Source: Eleusine coracana subsp. coracana (taxonomy: Eukaryota > Streptophyta > Magnoliopsida > Poales > Poaceae). Taken from it: DNA of 64,000 nt. The notes under the pieces are model-generated. The model had not been told where the DNA came from and ran no database searches. It saw nothing but the letters and a program-made list of their open reading frames with translations. The stretch lies in the NCBI GenBank assembly GCA_032690845.1, contig CM064421.1, forward strand, positions 37,252,963 through 37,316,962, given 5' to 3'. A program made the translations under genes and the position numbers. Positions within the stretch are counted from its first letter, which is position 1, and each line of letters opens with the position of its first letter. Positions 36,118 through 48,132 of this stretch are shown in pieces.

Positions 36118-37464
36118 TGCCGAACAACTCCTCGTTGCGTTCGTATAGCTCGTCAAAGTCAAACAAAATCGCTGGGAGAAGAGAGCAGCTTTGCTTCCCT
36201 CTTGTTGCCCCGTCCAGTGAAATATATGTACAGATAATGAACGTGAGAAATCACTGATCAACTACCTCGGACGTACTGATAATTCCGTACTAACAAGACA
36301 TTTCATGTGTTATCTAATAGATATGATAGCATGTGAAAATCAAGCATGCAAATTGTAAAACAGTTGGGGTGCTCTGCACTCTGTTTGGGCAAAGCGTCGA
36401 TCACTTGGAGCGCAGCAGCGGGCGCCAGCCGGCACACATGAACAGGCGACAATGTCGATCGACGGGCAGAGACGATGGCAATAGTGAGCACAGAAGAGGA
36501 CGGCTGGCAAATCTTGCAAGCGGAGCTCGTGCCCGCGGGGCTGGAGCTGAGCGATCACTTGCCTCGCAAGCAGCAGAGTATGGACATCAGGACATGGTGG
36601 CTTGAAAAGCTTCTTCGTCTCAATTCGGATCGAGGCAGCCCGCGGTGGGGATTTCTGCGACGGGTCCCCGTCGGGAAACTGGATACGGCTTCTGTCATCT
36701 CTAGCCGTCTGTGGGCCTAGGCGCGCCGGCGAAGGGCGGCAACATCTCTCGGGTGGCTGCAAGGGCAATGAGTCCGTGGCGGAGCACGCGAGCAGCCCGA
36801 AACAGCGATTCTGGAGCAGCGCCATTGGGATCTCGGAGATCCGCGGCGGCGGCGGCGCGCCCTCGCCGGCGCCCAGGTCGCAGCCCAAAACCGATCCGTA
36901 TTTTACAAATAGGACCCTGATTTGGATCGTGATTAATAACCGCGATCCAAATTAGGGGTCTCTTTAAAAACACCAAAACAGTATTTTGCGATAAACACCC
37001 TAGTTTGGATCGCGACTATTAATCGCGATCCAAAGTAGGGGGCTATTCGAAAATATATGGTTCAACATTTTATACTAAAACCCCTACTATGGATCGCGAC
37101 TATTAATCGCGATCCAAAGTAAGGTTGTTTTTATAAATATTAATCGTGATCTGATAATTTCTTCGCCCCTTCATTGCTTCCGCTCCACCGGCGGCCGCCG
37201 CCGCCTCCTACCCTACCCGCCATCAATTACGGTACGAACTGTAAATCCACATCCCGCCACATCAATCAGATCTCGACTCCTCTGCTCGTCTCCCGCCAGC
37301 ACTCGATTCGCCACTGCCCGGCGCCGCATTCAGGCGAGCGAGCGCACGTAGCAACGCAAATGAGCTCTAATGGCCGGACCGCCGGACATGGTGCTTCTTC
37401 CTTAGCGAGCGCGCATTGACCGAGTTGTACCAGCCTACGCGGCGATTGGAGCCTACCATACAGG
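36118..37464. other. Upstream region with a palindrome array, no gene seen
   Basis: 36118-36900 holds the likely promoter of the second 4CL-like exon and GC-rich sequence without a convincing gene. 36921-37118 is the palindrome array listed separately. 37150-37460 is GC-rich at first and shows no recognisable product. Confidence 0.45.
36921..37118. repeat. Three palindromes of ~31 bp at 83-84 bp spacing
   Basis: Copies lie at 36921-36951, 37004-37034 and 37088-37118. The middle copy has perfect 12-bp arms TTTGGATCGCGA and TCGCGATCCAAA around a 7-base loop. The other two carry a few mismatches. A partial fourth copy (TTAATCGTGATC) follows at about 37139. The spacers are also similar, for example TAGGGG and CCCCTA words next to each palindrome. 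Confidence 0.85.
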
Positions 37465-38254
37465 TAGGACTGTCAACGAAGCTCGAGGATCGCGAGCTGA
37501 TCGAGCTTGGCTTGCCGTAAACTCGACTCGAGCTCAGTTCGATAAAAATACGAGCCGATCTCAAGCCTTGTTTCAAGCTCGCGAGCTCCAGACGAATCAA
37601 ACTTTTGATTCGAACCGTTCGATGAGGCTCGGTAGGGTGCCTCTTCTATCCCTAGGTCTAATCACACAGCAAGAGTCCACATGGACACGTAACTTTAGGG
37701 CCTATTTTTTCAGTCTAGCATCCGGATTGCTTTTCCAATCCAAGGTCACGTAGATATTTTCATCATCTCCCAACCGGCGCCTCCTCTCCACAGAAAGCAT
37801 GCCGGTCTCCTCGGCTCCTCGCCGGCTCTTCCCCAAGATCCATCGCCCCTGAGGTCGAATTGAAGGTTGATCAAGCAAAAAATCGAGGCTTCTACACCTG
37901 CCCATCGAGCGGGAGACGCCCTGTTCCTGTACTCCCGTGAAAATAGCGATGTCTGAACTTATCATCCCGCATCACAGATCTGATGTTTCTCTAGTTGTAC
38001 TTGTTCCTGCCTCTGCTACCACTCCAATCTATATGGCCAGATTGTGCTGTCGCACTGCGGTGTTCCGCTCATAAGTTCCGTTCTCTGTCCGCCGCGAGCT
38101 TAATCGAGTCGAGCTTGAACTCTCACGAGCTTCTATCGAGTCGAACTTGAGCTTGACTGTAGGCTCGGTCAAATCTCAGGCTTGATTTGAGATCGGCTCA
38201 AACTTGTGTCGAGCTCGAGCTTTAAGGCTACAAGCTCGCTCGTTGACAGCCCTA
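37465..38254. mobile_element. Non-autonomous hAT-type DNA transposon, 790 bp
   Basis: The left end is TAGGACTGTCAACGA and the right end is its inverted counterpart TCGTTGACAGCCCTA, with one mismatch. Both match the TAGGG.TG..AA style of plant hAT ends. An exact 8-bp target duplication, CATACAGG, flanks it (37457-37464 and 38255-38262), the size expected for hAT. The subterminal regions are rich in GAGCTCGAG/GCTCGAGCT words on both sides. I found no transposase, so it would have moved in trans. Confidence 0.88.
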
Positions 38255-38262
38255 CATACAGG

Positions 38263-39642
38263 CGGTGGTGCTTGCTCCGCCATGAGAGGCGATCGAGGCA
38301 GAGCTTTCATCCTTTTCTTTCTTCGGTTCGGATTCTTACCTTTTTCCAACCTTCTGCTATGGTATAGCTTAGATGCTACATGGATGGATCAGTCGCAAAG
38401 CAGGTTTTTCATCTTGTCCCACCGCACTTTTCTTGGCGGTGCAAAATCTACAGTTTTCGCGAGTTTTTCAGTAATACATCTCTTTCACGGCATAGTGATG
38501 GGAGGGCCAAACGAAAACATTTCACGTGTTCGGCGTCTCAATGCAATACAGGCAACGTCAGCCTCTGTTCAGCGTCTCACCAACACGGCAAATCCGTGAC
38601 GATGATGAGGTTCTAGCGTCCTCCTACCAGAAGACTAATCCATGGCAGACAATACGTGCAATTCAGTTGGTCCAGTAATTTAAAGTACTAACAGTGGAAG
38701 ATAAGGGGTTTAAATATAAGATGAGCAGTGATCACATAGGTTATATATTCATGCACAAGAGTGACGCGGCCTTGAGAAATGGAGATTAAAGTTTTCTGGT
38801 TCTGCATAAGAGACAATCGCTTATTGCTGGCTCGAAGCTTGCGGCAAATTTGAGTGATAAAGAATTATAGATCGTGGAGTGGATTTTGTTCATGTATATT
38901 CGGCTTTATACTTTTTTATGGTCAACGGAATTTACGATCAGATCAGTAGAGAGAGAGGGAGGGAGAGAGGAGAGGCGCGCTAAATTTGGAAGAAATTACA
39001 TATGACGAGTCGATGACCAATGTGCCGCCGCGAAATATGGCCTCCTCACAACAGGCTCAGGATGTGAGAACTGAGGAGGCCGTGTAACCAGCCACAATCG
39101 AGTCATACAACCTAAGCCGGTATGCAGATGCCTGTCCACACAGCACAATGTAGCGAGGGTCGTCTCCCGTCTGATGCTGGAAGAACACTGCACATAACTG
39201 GTTCAACAGACATGGCTAGCTTCTCCTGAAGGCCGTGTTGACAGCCGTCTCCGTAGTGATTACCTGCAAAAATGATGATCTTTATTACTGACAAACTAAA
39301 TGAAAATGTGAGCCCATTTTCATGTTATGCTCCTATTAGCAAAATCTAAAAGGCACATTTGGTATGATCAAGATGAACACAAACCATCCAAAATCCAATT
39401 CCACCAATTGGATTGTCCGCTTTAGTTGCTCCTATGAATGAACTAACCAGGAAAATATTGAGACATCGTCCCAGAGTTCTTTTATTTATATATGCACATG
39501 AGTAACCAAGTCTGTACAGGTAGAAAACACGTTTGCTGCTTTTGCACAAATACACAATCGCTGGCACAATGCGTGCAGTGAATTAGAGTGGAGTATATAT
39601 ACCGTGGAATGAATTTTTGTTAATGTTTTCAGCTCTGGACAT
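38263..39642. other. Spacer with a decayed copy of the downstream gene's last exon
   Basis: 38263-39000 shows nothing recognisable apart from purine-rich GAGAGGGAG repeats near 38947-38970. 39100-39420 is a degenerate tandem copy of the last exon and adjoining intron of the neighbouring minus-strand gene, listed separately. Confidence 0.5.
39112..39276 (-). pseudogene. Degenerate duplicate of the last exon of the 39643-42628 gene
   Basis: On the minus strand, a TTTTTGCAG acceptor-like site is followed by GTAATCACTACGGAGACGGC, which corresponds to the start of the real last exon (ATTGTCACGGCAGAGAAGGC). The LQEKL-(T/A)-MSV segment and a VLPASD-like stretch can still be read, but in different frames and with indels. 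Similarity continues into the intron side (39340-39410 resembles 39880-39920). The offset is roughly 550 bp. Confidence 0.75.
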
Positions 39643-42628
39643 TTAGAATAAGTCCCACTGCCAGTATATCTTCTCGACTATGCCTCCGCCGCTCCGCACT
39701 GCAACATGGAGGGTCTCTGAGGCTGGAGGAACACCCCACAGCAATGGTACTGCAACAGACATGGTTAGCTTCTCCTGAAGGCCATCGTTGCTTGCCTTCT
39801 CTGCCGTGACAATCTGCAAAAGTGACGCCGTTTACAAACTAATGATTAGCGTGAGCTCATCTAAATGCTCAAGGGACATTTTGGCAAGATTAAGATGAAC
39901 ATAAACCATCGAAAATCCAGCATAGTATTAGAAGAGAAAATTCAGTCAAGTTACCGTTAAACGAATCTTGTTCAGCTTGTTGTAAAACTGTTAACAATTC
40001 CCCTATCAAAGCTAAGAATGCACAACTAAAGCATTTAGTATCACTTGGCTGGATCCCTGTCACTCATGCAATATTTGTTGTCTGTTTAGCATCTCTATAT
40101 TCCAGCCTGGGATGCACAACAATATTTGTTGTCTACAAGGCCCTTACGACTGACCCCGACACCACATGCTGCTTCTACAAATTTGTGTGGAGAAATCATG
40201 CCCCACCACGTGCGCGCTTCTTCGCATGGCTCCTCACTTAAGAACGCATACAGTGCAAGTCCAATCTTCTCCGCAAGCACATAGCCTCTGATGCTACTTG
40301 TGATGTCTGCTCCACTGAAGTTGAAACACCGCAACACCTGATATTTGGCTGCAGCTTCGCCCGCTCCTTCTGGGTTGCAATTGGACTCGACATCCCCCCA
40401 ACATCCACAGTAACTGCACTGTGGGACGTCCCCAGACCCAGTAACATTCCGGCAACACACTGTGACTGCTTCATCATCCTCTGCTGTTGGCAACTCTGGA
40501 AACACAGGCATGACGTTGTCTTCCGCTCCCTCGAGCCGTCTCTCCCACGACTCCTGCTGCAATGCAAAGAAGCTGCCAATCTGTGGCGTTGTAGGCTTCC
40601 TACATGTGACCAAATAGTGGTCGACTCCTGGTGCTCATCCTTCTCTTCCAACATGTAAAACGTTTTTTTTTATCTCTCTGATGTAAAACCAAACAGCTCG
40701 GCCTGCTGACGGCCTGTTTTAATGAAAATCCAGGTGGGGATGCTCCCCCCCCCCCCCCCCCCCCCTTGACAGTAAAAAAAAAAAATCTCTATATTCCAGC
40801 CACCTTCTATTTTGACTAATAACTATTTTACTTTGTTCTGTAACCATTTAGCCATCCCAGGCGTGGCTGCCTAATTTTTGCGTACTGTTTTGTTTTGCTT
40901 TCCTGAAGCTACTTAAGTTCAGGAACATTGTTCATGTGTGGTTCTCGCAGTCCATTTGTCTCATAGTAAAGATATATCCTTGTACATGTATAGTTCATTG
41001 AGTGGCTTAACATACCTCACCGCCATGCTCCAATACTGTATCTTCCACTACATCGCTTAGCATTTCAACAGAACGACAAAAGCCAAATATACATAATCTT
41101 CTGCCCATGTCTAGGCCCTAAGATTTCACATGGTATAACATTAAAAGGAATGAAAACAGGATAAGAAGATAAACAGCAATAAGTATTTACATTTGTTGCT
41201 GCGATGTTAAACAGTGCTCCAAGGCAAAGGCTTTGATTTGGGTCCATGTAAGAGCTCTCCTGAAAACGGCGAAGTTTATGTGCACCTTTCACTTTTCGTT
41301 GCCTCTTCTGCAAACAAATGATTAACATGAGAACTTACTGCAGGTAGTATGAAATGATGATAGTAAGGTTAGCAGCATTCACCATGAAGAAGATGCTTGC
41401 TTCATATATATAAAAATTTGAAAGAAAACCATTCTAACAAGGAACTGACGATGCAGCACTATGCACTATTGCAAAGTTTGTTGTGTTTATAAGATGCAGC
41501 TATAGTCACATATCATTATTTTTCTTAAAGAAAAAGGTTTCAAATGACTCTAGTGTATACATCTACCGTACAATTCACTTTCTCAACTGCATCTGATTTG
41601 ATGTTAACTGTCAAACAGCACAACCAGGCCAAGAAGGCAACTTGACGATTCGTGATCAAGCCATCTTTGACAGCTTTTCCAAATGAGGTACATTACCGTG
41701 ATCTAGAGTGGCGGGCTGCTGTCTAATCAAGTTTCCATGGAGCACTGTTTTTCCACTGTTTTTATTTTTCTTTATTTACTATGACATTTTTTTAACCAAT
41801 TTGTACTCAAAATTTGTAAGTTCTCACTTGTGTTTTTTTTTTCAAAGTATTGCGTAATCTACACAAAAAGGCTGTGAATGCCAGCTTAACAAGGCACGAG
41901 CCTTAGACCCTTTGACGTGCACACATGGATGTTACATTAAACAGGGGAGAAAATAGTAAAACTAAAAACAATCTACCGCCTTTTAATATTATGTACAAAA
42001 CTTTAAATTCCTACCCAACTGGCAGGGACTTATACATTTCGAGTAATGGTATTTCATTCTTGTCTGCTAAGAGAAGTACTCTACTTTAAGTGATTCAGTA
42101 CCTCAGAAGCACGAAGGCGACGAGGAACAAGGGAACCCCCAATTTGGATCAATCCATCAGAAGTGAACAGTGTGACCCTGTCTTCTGGTACCCACTGAAT
42201 GTCTGCTAGGGAACACAAACTACGCGCTTCAGCTCATAGTGATGGAATCACATTACCATTTCACACAGTAGAGGCTAGCAATTCAGACAAAATCACCCTT
42301 GCAGCATACTATCTAGCACAAATCCAGCCGGTGGATGGTAAAATTGGCCGATTGCCCACCACAGCAGCATTTTGCAACTATAAGGGGTCGCTGTGGAATT
42401 ACCGAAGTCTGTGGTGCGATCCAGGGGCTGTTCCCAGGGGTAGGGGCCGTAGAGGTCCTCCGGATCATCCTTCCGTGCCCGAGCCTGCAACCGGTGGAGC
42501 GACCGCGGCCCGAACCGGCAGCAGCGCGTGTGCGGGGCCCCGGCGTAGAGAGGGGTGGGCCTCCTGGACGCCAGCGAGCGGGGAAGGGTGGAGGAGGAGG
42601 CGGTGGAGAGCGCGGCGGAATCGGCCAT
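39643..42628 (-). CDS. Conserved plant protein of unknown function, probably plastid-targeted
   Basis: Five exons are predicted: 42628-42403, 42202-42102, 41307-41191, 41117-41016 and 39813-39643, giving 238 aa. All introns are GT-AG and all phases agree. The N terminus (about 50 residues) is rich in Ser, Ala, Arg and Pro and poor in acidic residues, like a chloroplast transit peptide. The mature part has the recognisable blocks DDPEDLYGPYPWEQP, DIQWVPEDRVTLFTSDG, ESSYMDPNQSLCLGALFNIA, CIFGFCRSVEMLSDVVEDTV and VPLLWGVPPASETLHVAV. I remember similar sequences from other plants but cannot name a function. No catalytic motif or membrane segment stands out. The last intron (41015-39814) is enlarged by a LINE fragment, and a decayed copy of the last exon lies just downstream. 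Confidence 0.85.
40108..40784 (+). mobile_element. 5'-truncated LINE (L1-type) insertion in an intron
   Basis: The insertion is flanked by an exact 17-bp target duplication, ATCTCTATATTCCAGCC (40091-40107 and 40785-40801). It ends in a poly(A) tail (40774-40784). Its plus strand encodes the C-terminal zinc-binding domain of a plant LINE reverse transcriptase (zf-RVT): FVWRNHAPPRARFFAWLLT, then CDVCSTEVETPQHLIFGCSFARSFW. An in-frame stop follows LLT, so it is dead. A 21-base C run lies in its 3' UTR. It sits antisense to the host gene, inside the intron between exons 4 and 5. Confidence 0.92.
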
Positions 42629-44349
42629 GATGGGAAACGGGCGACGAGTCTGACGTTCTGAGGAAGAATATGCAGCTTGCAGCGCAGGGGATCACGGGAA
42701 CGGGATAAAAACGAGAGGATTTTTTTTTCTTTTGAAACTAAAACGGAAGGATTTATGGGCGGCGCGCTCGTTTCTTCCTGTGGTGGTCGTGGATTCCCGG
42801 AGAGGTGGACTTTGCATTGGCCGGTGCGAGGTTGGCCGTGTGCTGGTTTGGTGGTGCTTCTTTTCTTCTTCCGGTGGCGTTTGTAGCCACAAAGAGGTGG
42901 ATGGGGAACCTTGGATGTTGGCTTGTTCAGATTCAGCTACGAAAAATCAACGAATGAGTCGGGATTCTTGGGTGATAAAGTTTCACCAGTGTGCACAAAT
43001 GGGTAGCAGTTTAGACACTGTTTGGTTTTCACCCATGCTTGTCCTGCCAAATCGAGAGTGAGCCTACTTCTGGCACATTATTCGGCTGTCCTTGTTTTGA
43101 CCACAGTTGATGCAAAAAATGAACTAGCTCAGCGCATAGGTCGCTCGCCAAAACATGGTTGCAATCCAAAGGCACGCGCCTAAAGTTTGCCTTGGCAGCC
43201 GTTGGGTTTGGATGCAATCCAAACAGCCCCTTTCATGGGAAGAAGTGCGGTAGACACGTCATCTTTTTTTTCCTTTTTTTTTTGAGATCATCTTTTTTTT
43301 TCCTAGCCACGTCTTCTACAGCCTGTCCAGAAGAATGTGTTTGGAAAACCCACAACGGCCCATAACCACCTCTACCCAATAGCATGTACCAGGCCAGGCC
43401 TGAAGAAAAGCTGGAAGAGAAGAAGCCCAGATCCTCCTTTGCCGCATGTTCCCGATTCGCGTTTTTGGTCTGGTTTAAGCATGGCATGGCCCATTTTATT
43501 TCATGTCGGACCGGTCTGATCCAGTGCTACGCGTCATATTTGGACCGAGGGTCGAGCCCGACGGGTGGCACGGGCACGACCCATTTAGGTGCGGCCCGGT
43601 GAAGCACGGAATTGGTCTGTAAAGACACGGTCTAACTAAAACGTCAGCAAACCAGTACACATAAGCACCAGCACTACACCAAATTTTTCTAAAAAACAGC
43701 AGCAGCCCACTGCTAGACTAGGTCACGCACTCACGCACAGGTCCCGTCGCTGCTTGCTCGCCCGCGCGCTCGACCGCGCGGCGTTGCTCGCCAACACTAC
43801 CGCTCGACCGCGCGCAGCTGCTCGCCAGCGCCGCCGCTCGCCCTCGCTAACACCGCCGATCGCCTCCGCGCTGCCGCTCAGCGCCGCCGTTCGACAGCAC
43901 GTGGCTGCCGCTCAGCGCCACCGCACGCCCGCGTGCGGCTGCTCGTCAACGTTGCCGCTCGCTTTCGCGCGGTTGCCGCTCAGCGCCATCGCTCTCTCGT
44001 CCGTCCATGCTCGCCAGTGCCACCGCTCTCCCGTCCGTCTATGCTCGTCAGTACCGTCGTCTGGCCGTCCGTGCCTAACAGGCCAACTGGGCTATTCATG
44101 CTTACGGGTCTAACGGACCAGTCCGACACGCCATGTTTTTTTCGTGCCATGCTGTGAACCGTCATCCAGACACGTGAGTCGACACGACACGGCCCGAAAT
44201 AATTACGTGTCATGCCGGCCTGAAATTAAAGGGACCAGACTTTTTCTTGCTCGGGCCGTGCCTAGACAGCACATAGTTCCAGGCGTGGTGATATCCGATA
44301 AACCCACACAGCAACTGCAATCAACAAAGCACCCGCCCGCTCGCTGCCC
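42629..44349. other. Divergent promoter region with a GC-rich degenerate repeat
   Basis: Both flanking genes start from this interval. 43240-43310 is T-rich. 43480-44280 looks like a repeat with inverted words near its ends (TGTCGGACCGGTC near 43504 and GGACCAGTCCGACA near 44116). Its interior (about 43740-44060) is a degenerate tandem array of GCCGCTCAGCGCC-like and GCTCGCCAGC-like words. I see no transposase or gene. Confidence 0.5.
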
Positions 44350-47300
44350 ATGGCCCTCACCGCCGCGGTCACGGCCGCGGCCGTCACCCTCCGCCCTCTT
44401 CTCTCCCGTCCCGGCTGCGTCCTCCGCTGCGGTCGCCGCCTCGCTCCCTTCCTCCTCCGCGCCACCTCCTCGTCCACCGCCAGCATCCCTGATTTCAACA
44501 TCACCTTCGCGGAGCCCACCCCGACGAAAAAGGCCCCACCCCGCACCTCGTCCGCGGAGCCGCCGGTCCCGTGGATTGTCCGCGGGAACGACGGTAAGCC
44601 CGCCCTCCAGACTGCGCCGCCGCCGGAGGTGCTACAGGCCATCGCGCTCGCGGAGGCGGACGCGAAAAAGAAGGCGAAGAAGGAATCCCCCAGGAGTCAG
44701 AAGGGTGCGCTCCCCGTGGCCAGTGCCAGTGTCAAGGTCAAGGACAGGAAGGCAGCCCCGACTGCGCCGCCCAAGTTTTCCAAGGCGGCAAGGAGGTTTT
44801 ACAATGAGAATATTAAGGAGAGTGAGCCGCAGCGGCTAGCCAAGGTCCTTGCCGCCGCAGGAGGTATTCTATTCAGGAGATTTCAAGAGTTCAATTAAAC
44901 TGAATCAAATAGAAATCCATGATGACCACTGGATCCTAGCATACTCTAGCTTTTTTAGGCCAAGTGTACTTCAGGGGTTTGAGCTATTGTTCCCATTTAT
45001 CACTTGTTATATTCCCGTGCTAAATTTGTGAGTTGATTGTGAGCAACGCTATACTTTTGAACTCACTCTGCTACGTTTTGCCTTTAATTATTGCTCTCTG
45101 AATCTTCTCAGTGGCCTCAAGGAGGACCAGTGAGGAGCTCATCTTTCAAGGGAAGGTGACTGTCAATGGTTCTGTTTGCACTTCTCCTCAGGTATGAATT
45201 GTTAGAGCCCCGTGTTTTACGAATGATGACATTCTAGTTTTGGTACTTTCATTTTCATAGTAATATTTTAGCTCCAGATTTGTTTAGTATTATTTGTACA
45301 ACAATTGTTTGCTCCAATAATAGTTGAACTTCTTTTGTCAAGAGATGCCATTGCTGATTTCAATATATCTTCTTCAAGTGCATCTTTTATTTATTCCATG
45401 AATATTTATTTTCTGTGGTGATATGAATTGATACAATAATTCATTTTATGCAGACCAAAGTTGACATCTCAAAGGATTCTATCTATGTTAATGGGAATCG
45501 CATTGCCAAAAAGCTGCCTCCGAAACTGTATTTCGCTGTTAACAAGCCCAAAGGGTTGGTCTCATATTTTGATACTTCTCCTGTCAGTTGGGTTTCATGA
45601 TTATCTTGCATTTCAGGGGAAAATATTTGCCTTAGAGAAAATGAACCATCATTCTTATATATGTTGTTTCCATTTTGTACAGGTATATCTGCTCATGTGG
45701 TGAAGAATCAAAATCTGTTGTCTCCTTATTTAATGACTATTTGAAGGGCTGGGTATGTCCCATAACAATGCTTTGCATACTATTTGGGTTCAGTGGACTT
45801 AACAATAATACTTTAAGAACTAATGCACCTCCTGTGTAAGAATCATATATTTTTATCAGTTTCTATGGTTATTTACAGAACAAGATTCAACCAGGGCTGC
45901 CAAAACCGCGCTTGTTTACTGTGGGGCGACTTGATGTTGCCACAACTGGTTTGATAATTGTCACAAATGATGGTAAATTGATCATACTTGGTAGCATATA
46001 CTTGGAAAATGGCAGTTTTGGTCATCCAATACCTAAACTTGATTTTGATCCTTCCTTTCAGGTGAGTTCACGCAGAAACTTGCACATCCTTCTTCAAATG
46101 TGACTAAGGAGTAAGTTTACCTTTCTTTGTGGGGTATATGTTTCATTTGTAGTATCATAATGTACAAGTAATATATTCTAGAACTGCTATAAATACCCTT
46201 CAAATTTTGATTTCTGAAATATTCTCGGGTTTCCAGAATATGAGAATTATGTGCTGAGACAACTAATATAGCTTCAATGGAATACTTTGAATCTTCTTTG
46301 GGCAGAAAATTCCCATAAATAATAATTTTGAAACTTATTTTGCGGACAATGAATAACCAGAAAAATTGAGCATGCATCTAAATTACAATTGTGTATTTGT
46401 TTGACATTGCAGATATGTGGTGACTATAAATGGTGCGGTGCACAAGAAACACCTCATAGCTATCAGTGAAGGCACTAAAATTGATGGAGTCAAGTGTGTG
46501 CCCGATTTAGTAGAGCCTTTGGTTGCACAATCAGATACCAAAAAGACCCGCCTTAAAATTGTGGTACTTTTCATTTCTAGCTTGCTCTGCTATTTTCCAT
46601 TCCATAATTCTTTTAGCTTGGTTTGACTTAAGCAATGTGACTGTTGTGTATGTACATGACTGTTGAATATGAGAAATTTGGCTTGTTTGTGTGGGCCCAA
46701 AATATATCCTAGTAACTTATGCTCTTAACTCTTTATGGCTATTGTGTACCCACATGAAAGTTTTTTATGAGTTATAGTTTACATTCTATCTTGTGGGAAA
46801 GGGAGAGGACTTAATTGGTGCTTGGTAAAGTGCATTGCAAGTTCACTACAATGTGCGGCAACAAGTAATTATGTGGACAATGTTTTTAAGACAAGCAAAT
46901 AGTTCCAATCTCATATAATTCCTTTTTGGAGTTTTTGTACTGCCCTAGCCTGCCTTACAATTTCTCTTAACTTGGTCACAACTGGAACATGAATAGCCAT
47001 TTCACAGAGGGGATTTGTCCATTGAGGATTCAAGTGCGTAGTTATTGCAAGAATCGGGCTGTACCACTAGCCCCTGCTGTAATGTTGTACTAGCATGTTT
47101 TTATTGATATTCTGGCATTTGAACATGTCAGGTTGCTCTTTATTTGTTGCAAACAGGCTCGACTGAAACAACATTCTAAAGATGTGAAAGCATTGCATCT
47201 AACGTGCTACTTGTTGTCTGATATTGTTGACTTGCAGGTTCATGAAGGACGAAATCATGAAGTTCGCGAACTTGTTCAGAATGCAGGCTTACAGGTTTGT

Positions 47301-48132
47301 TTGTATGACCTATGTCTTTTTCAAGCTTTCATTTATGGTTTACATTCATATCTTATACATCATTTTGCATTTTTTTTTTGAGGAATGAGGTTACTGCCAA
47401 TATTTATTTGGATCTTCCTGTAAATGCTAAATGCTTGGTAGAAAGCTATATTATACGCTCCTGATAGTAACATCGCAGGATTATCATGTTAAATATCTTT
47501 TCAGTCTCCCCTTGGGAAGCAACTGATGTTTAATCCTTGATTCTGATAGGTTTATGCATTGAAACGTGTTCGGATTGGCAGGTTCAGGCTTCCAGCAGAT
47601 CTGGGGTAATGGACTTTACGGTATCTGCATATGCTTTACAGACAACATTTATTTTGTGTGGACAGATATTGTCGTTTTCTCATTTTGGCTGCTTTCTTAT
47701 ATTTTTTATTTTATTTCATTTTCTACCATGTTCAAACTAATATGTGAATATCACTCAAGTGGAGTGAATTGAGTGTCAGTGGAATAGTGTGCATCATCAT
47801 TTACAGGATGTTTCTTGTGCACCGATAAGGAAATCAATATGGCAGACATTTAGGGCCTATTTGGTTCGAGACCTGGGGCTGCCTGCCTGAGCCAGGCTGG
47901 GACTACAGTCCCAGGCGCATACCTGAGAACACTGCCTGGCCCAGGCAGGATTTCCAGTGCATTGGCGTTAATTTTATTATTTATAATCAATTTTATGTTA
48001 ACAGAAAGAACGCAGGGAACAAATCAATGGGAAACTGAATACTAACCCTTTGGTCTATGCTACCTTTTCAGAATTGGGAAGTTTGTTGAACTTAAACAAA
48101 CTGATATCAAGGCACTAGAAGGCAACAACTAG
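44350..48132 (+). CDS. Pseudouridine synthase of the RsuA/RluB type, probably plastid (SVR1-like)
   Basis: Ten exons are predicted: 44350-44863, 45112-45191, 45454-45554, 45683-45752, 45879-45972, 46062-46110, 46413-46563, 47238-47294, 47550-47605 and 48072-48132. They encode 410 aa with all phases consistent. The enzyme converts uridine to pseudouridine in rRNA. The N terminus is Ala/Arg/Ser/Pro-rich and looks like a chloroplast transit peptide. An S4 RNA-binding domain starts at about residue 161 (RLAKVLAAAGVASRRTSEELI). The catalytic motif GRLDVATTGL carries the nucleophilic Asp274. The family motifs NKPKGY upstream, and HEGRNHEVRELVQNAG and LKRVRIGRFRL downstream, are all present. The likely Arabidopsis counterpart is SVR1, a chloroplast rRNA-processing factor; this is an inference from family and targeting. 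The 5' exon is GC-rich, as is usual for grass genes. Confidence 0.92.

Noticed and set aside
36921..37118. CRISPR-like spaced repeats
   Set aside because: The window is plant nuclear DNA. The repeats are palindromes with related spacers, which fits a small satellite or transposon part.
47852..47960. GGGCCTATTTGGTTCGAG, a Tourist-like left end in the last intron of the pseudouridine synthase gene
   Set aside because: No matching inverted right end was found nearby.
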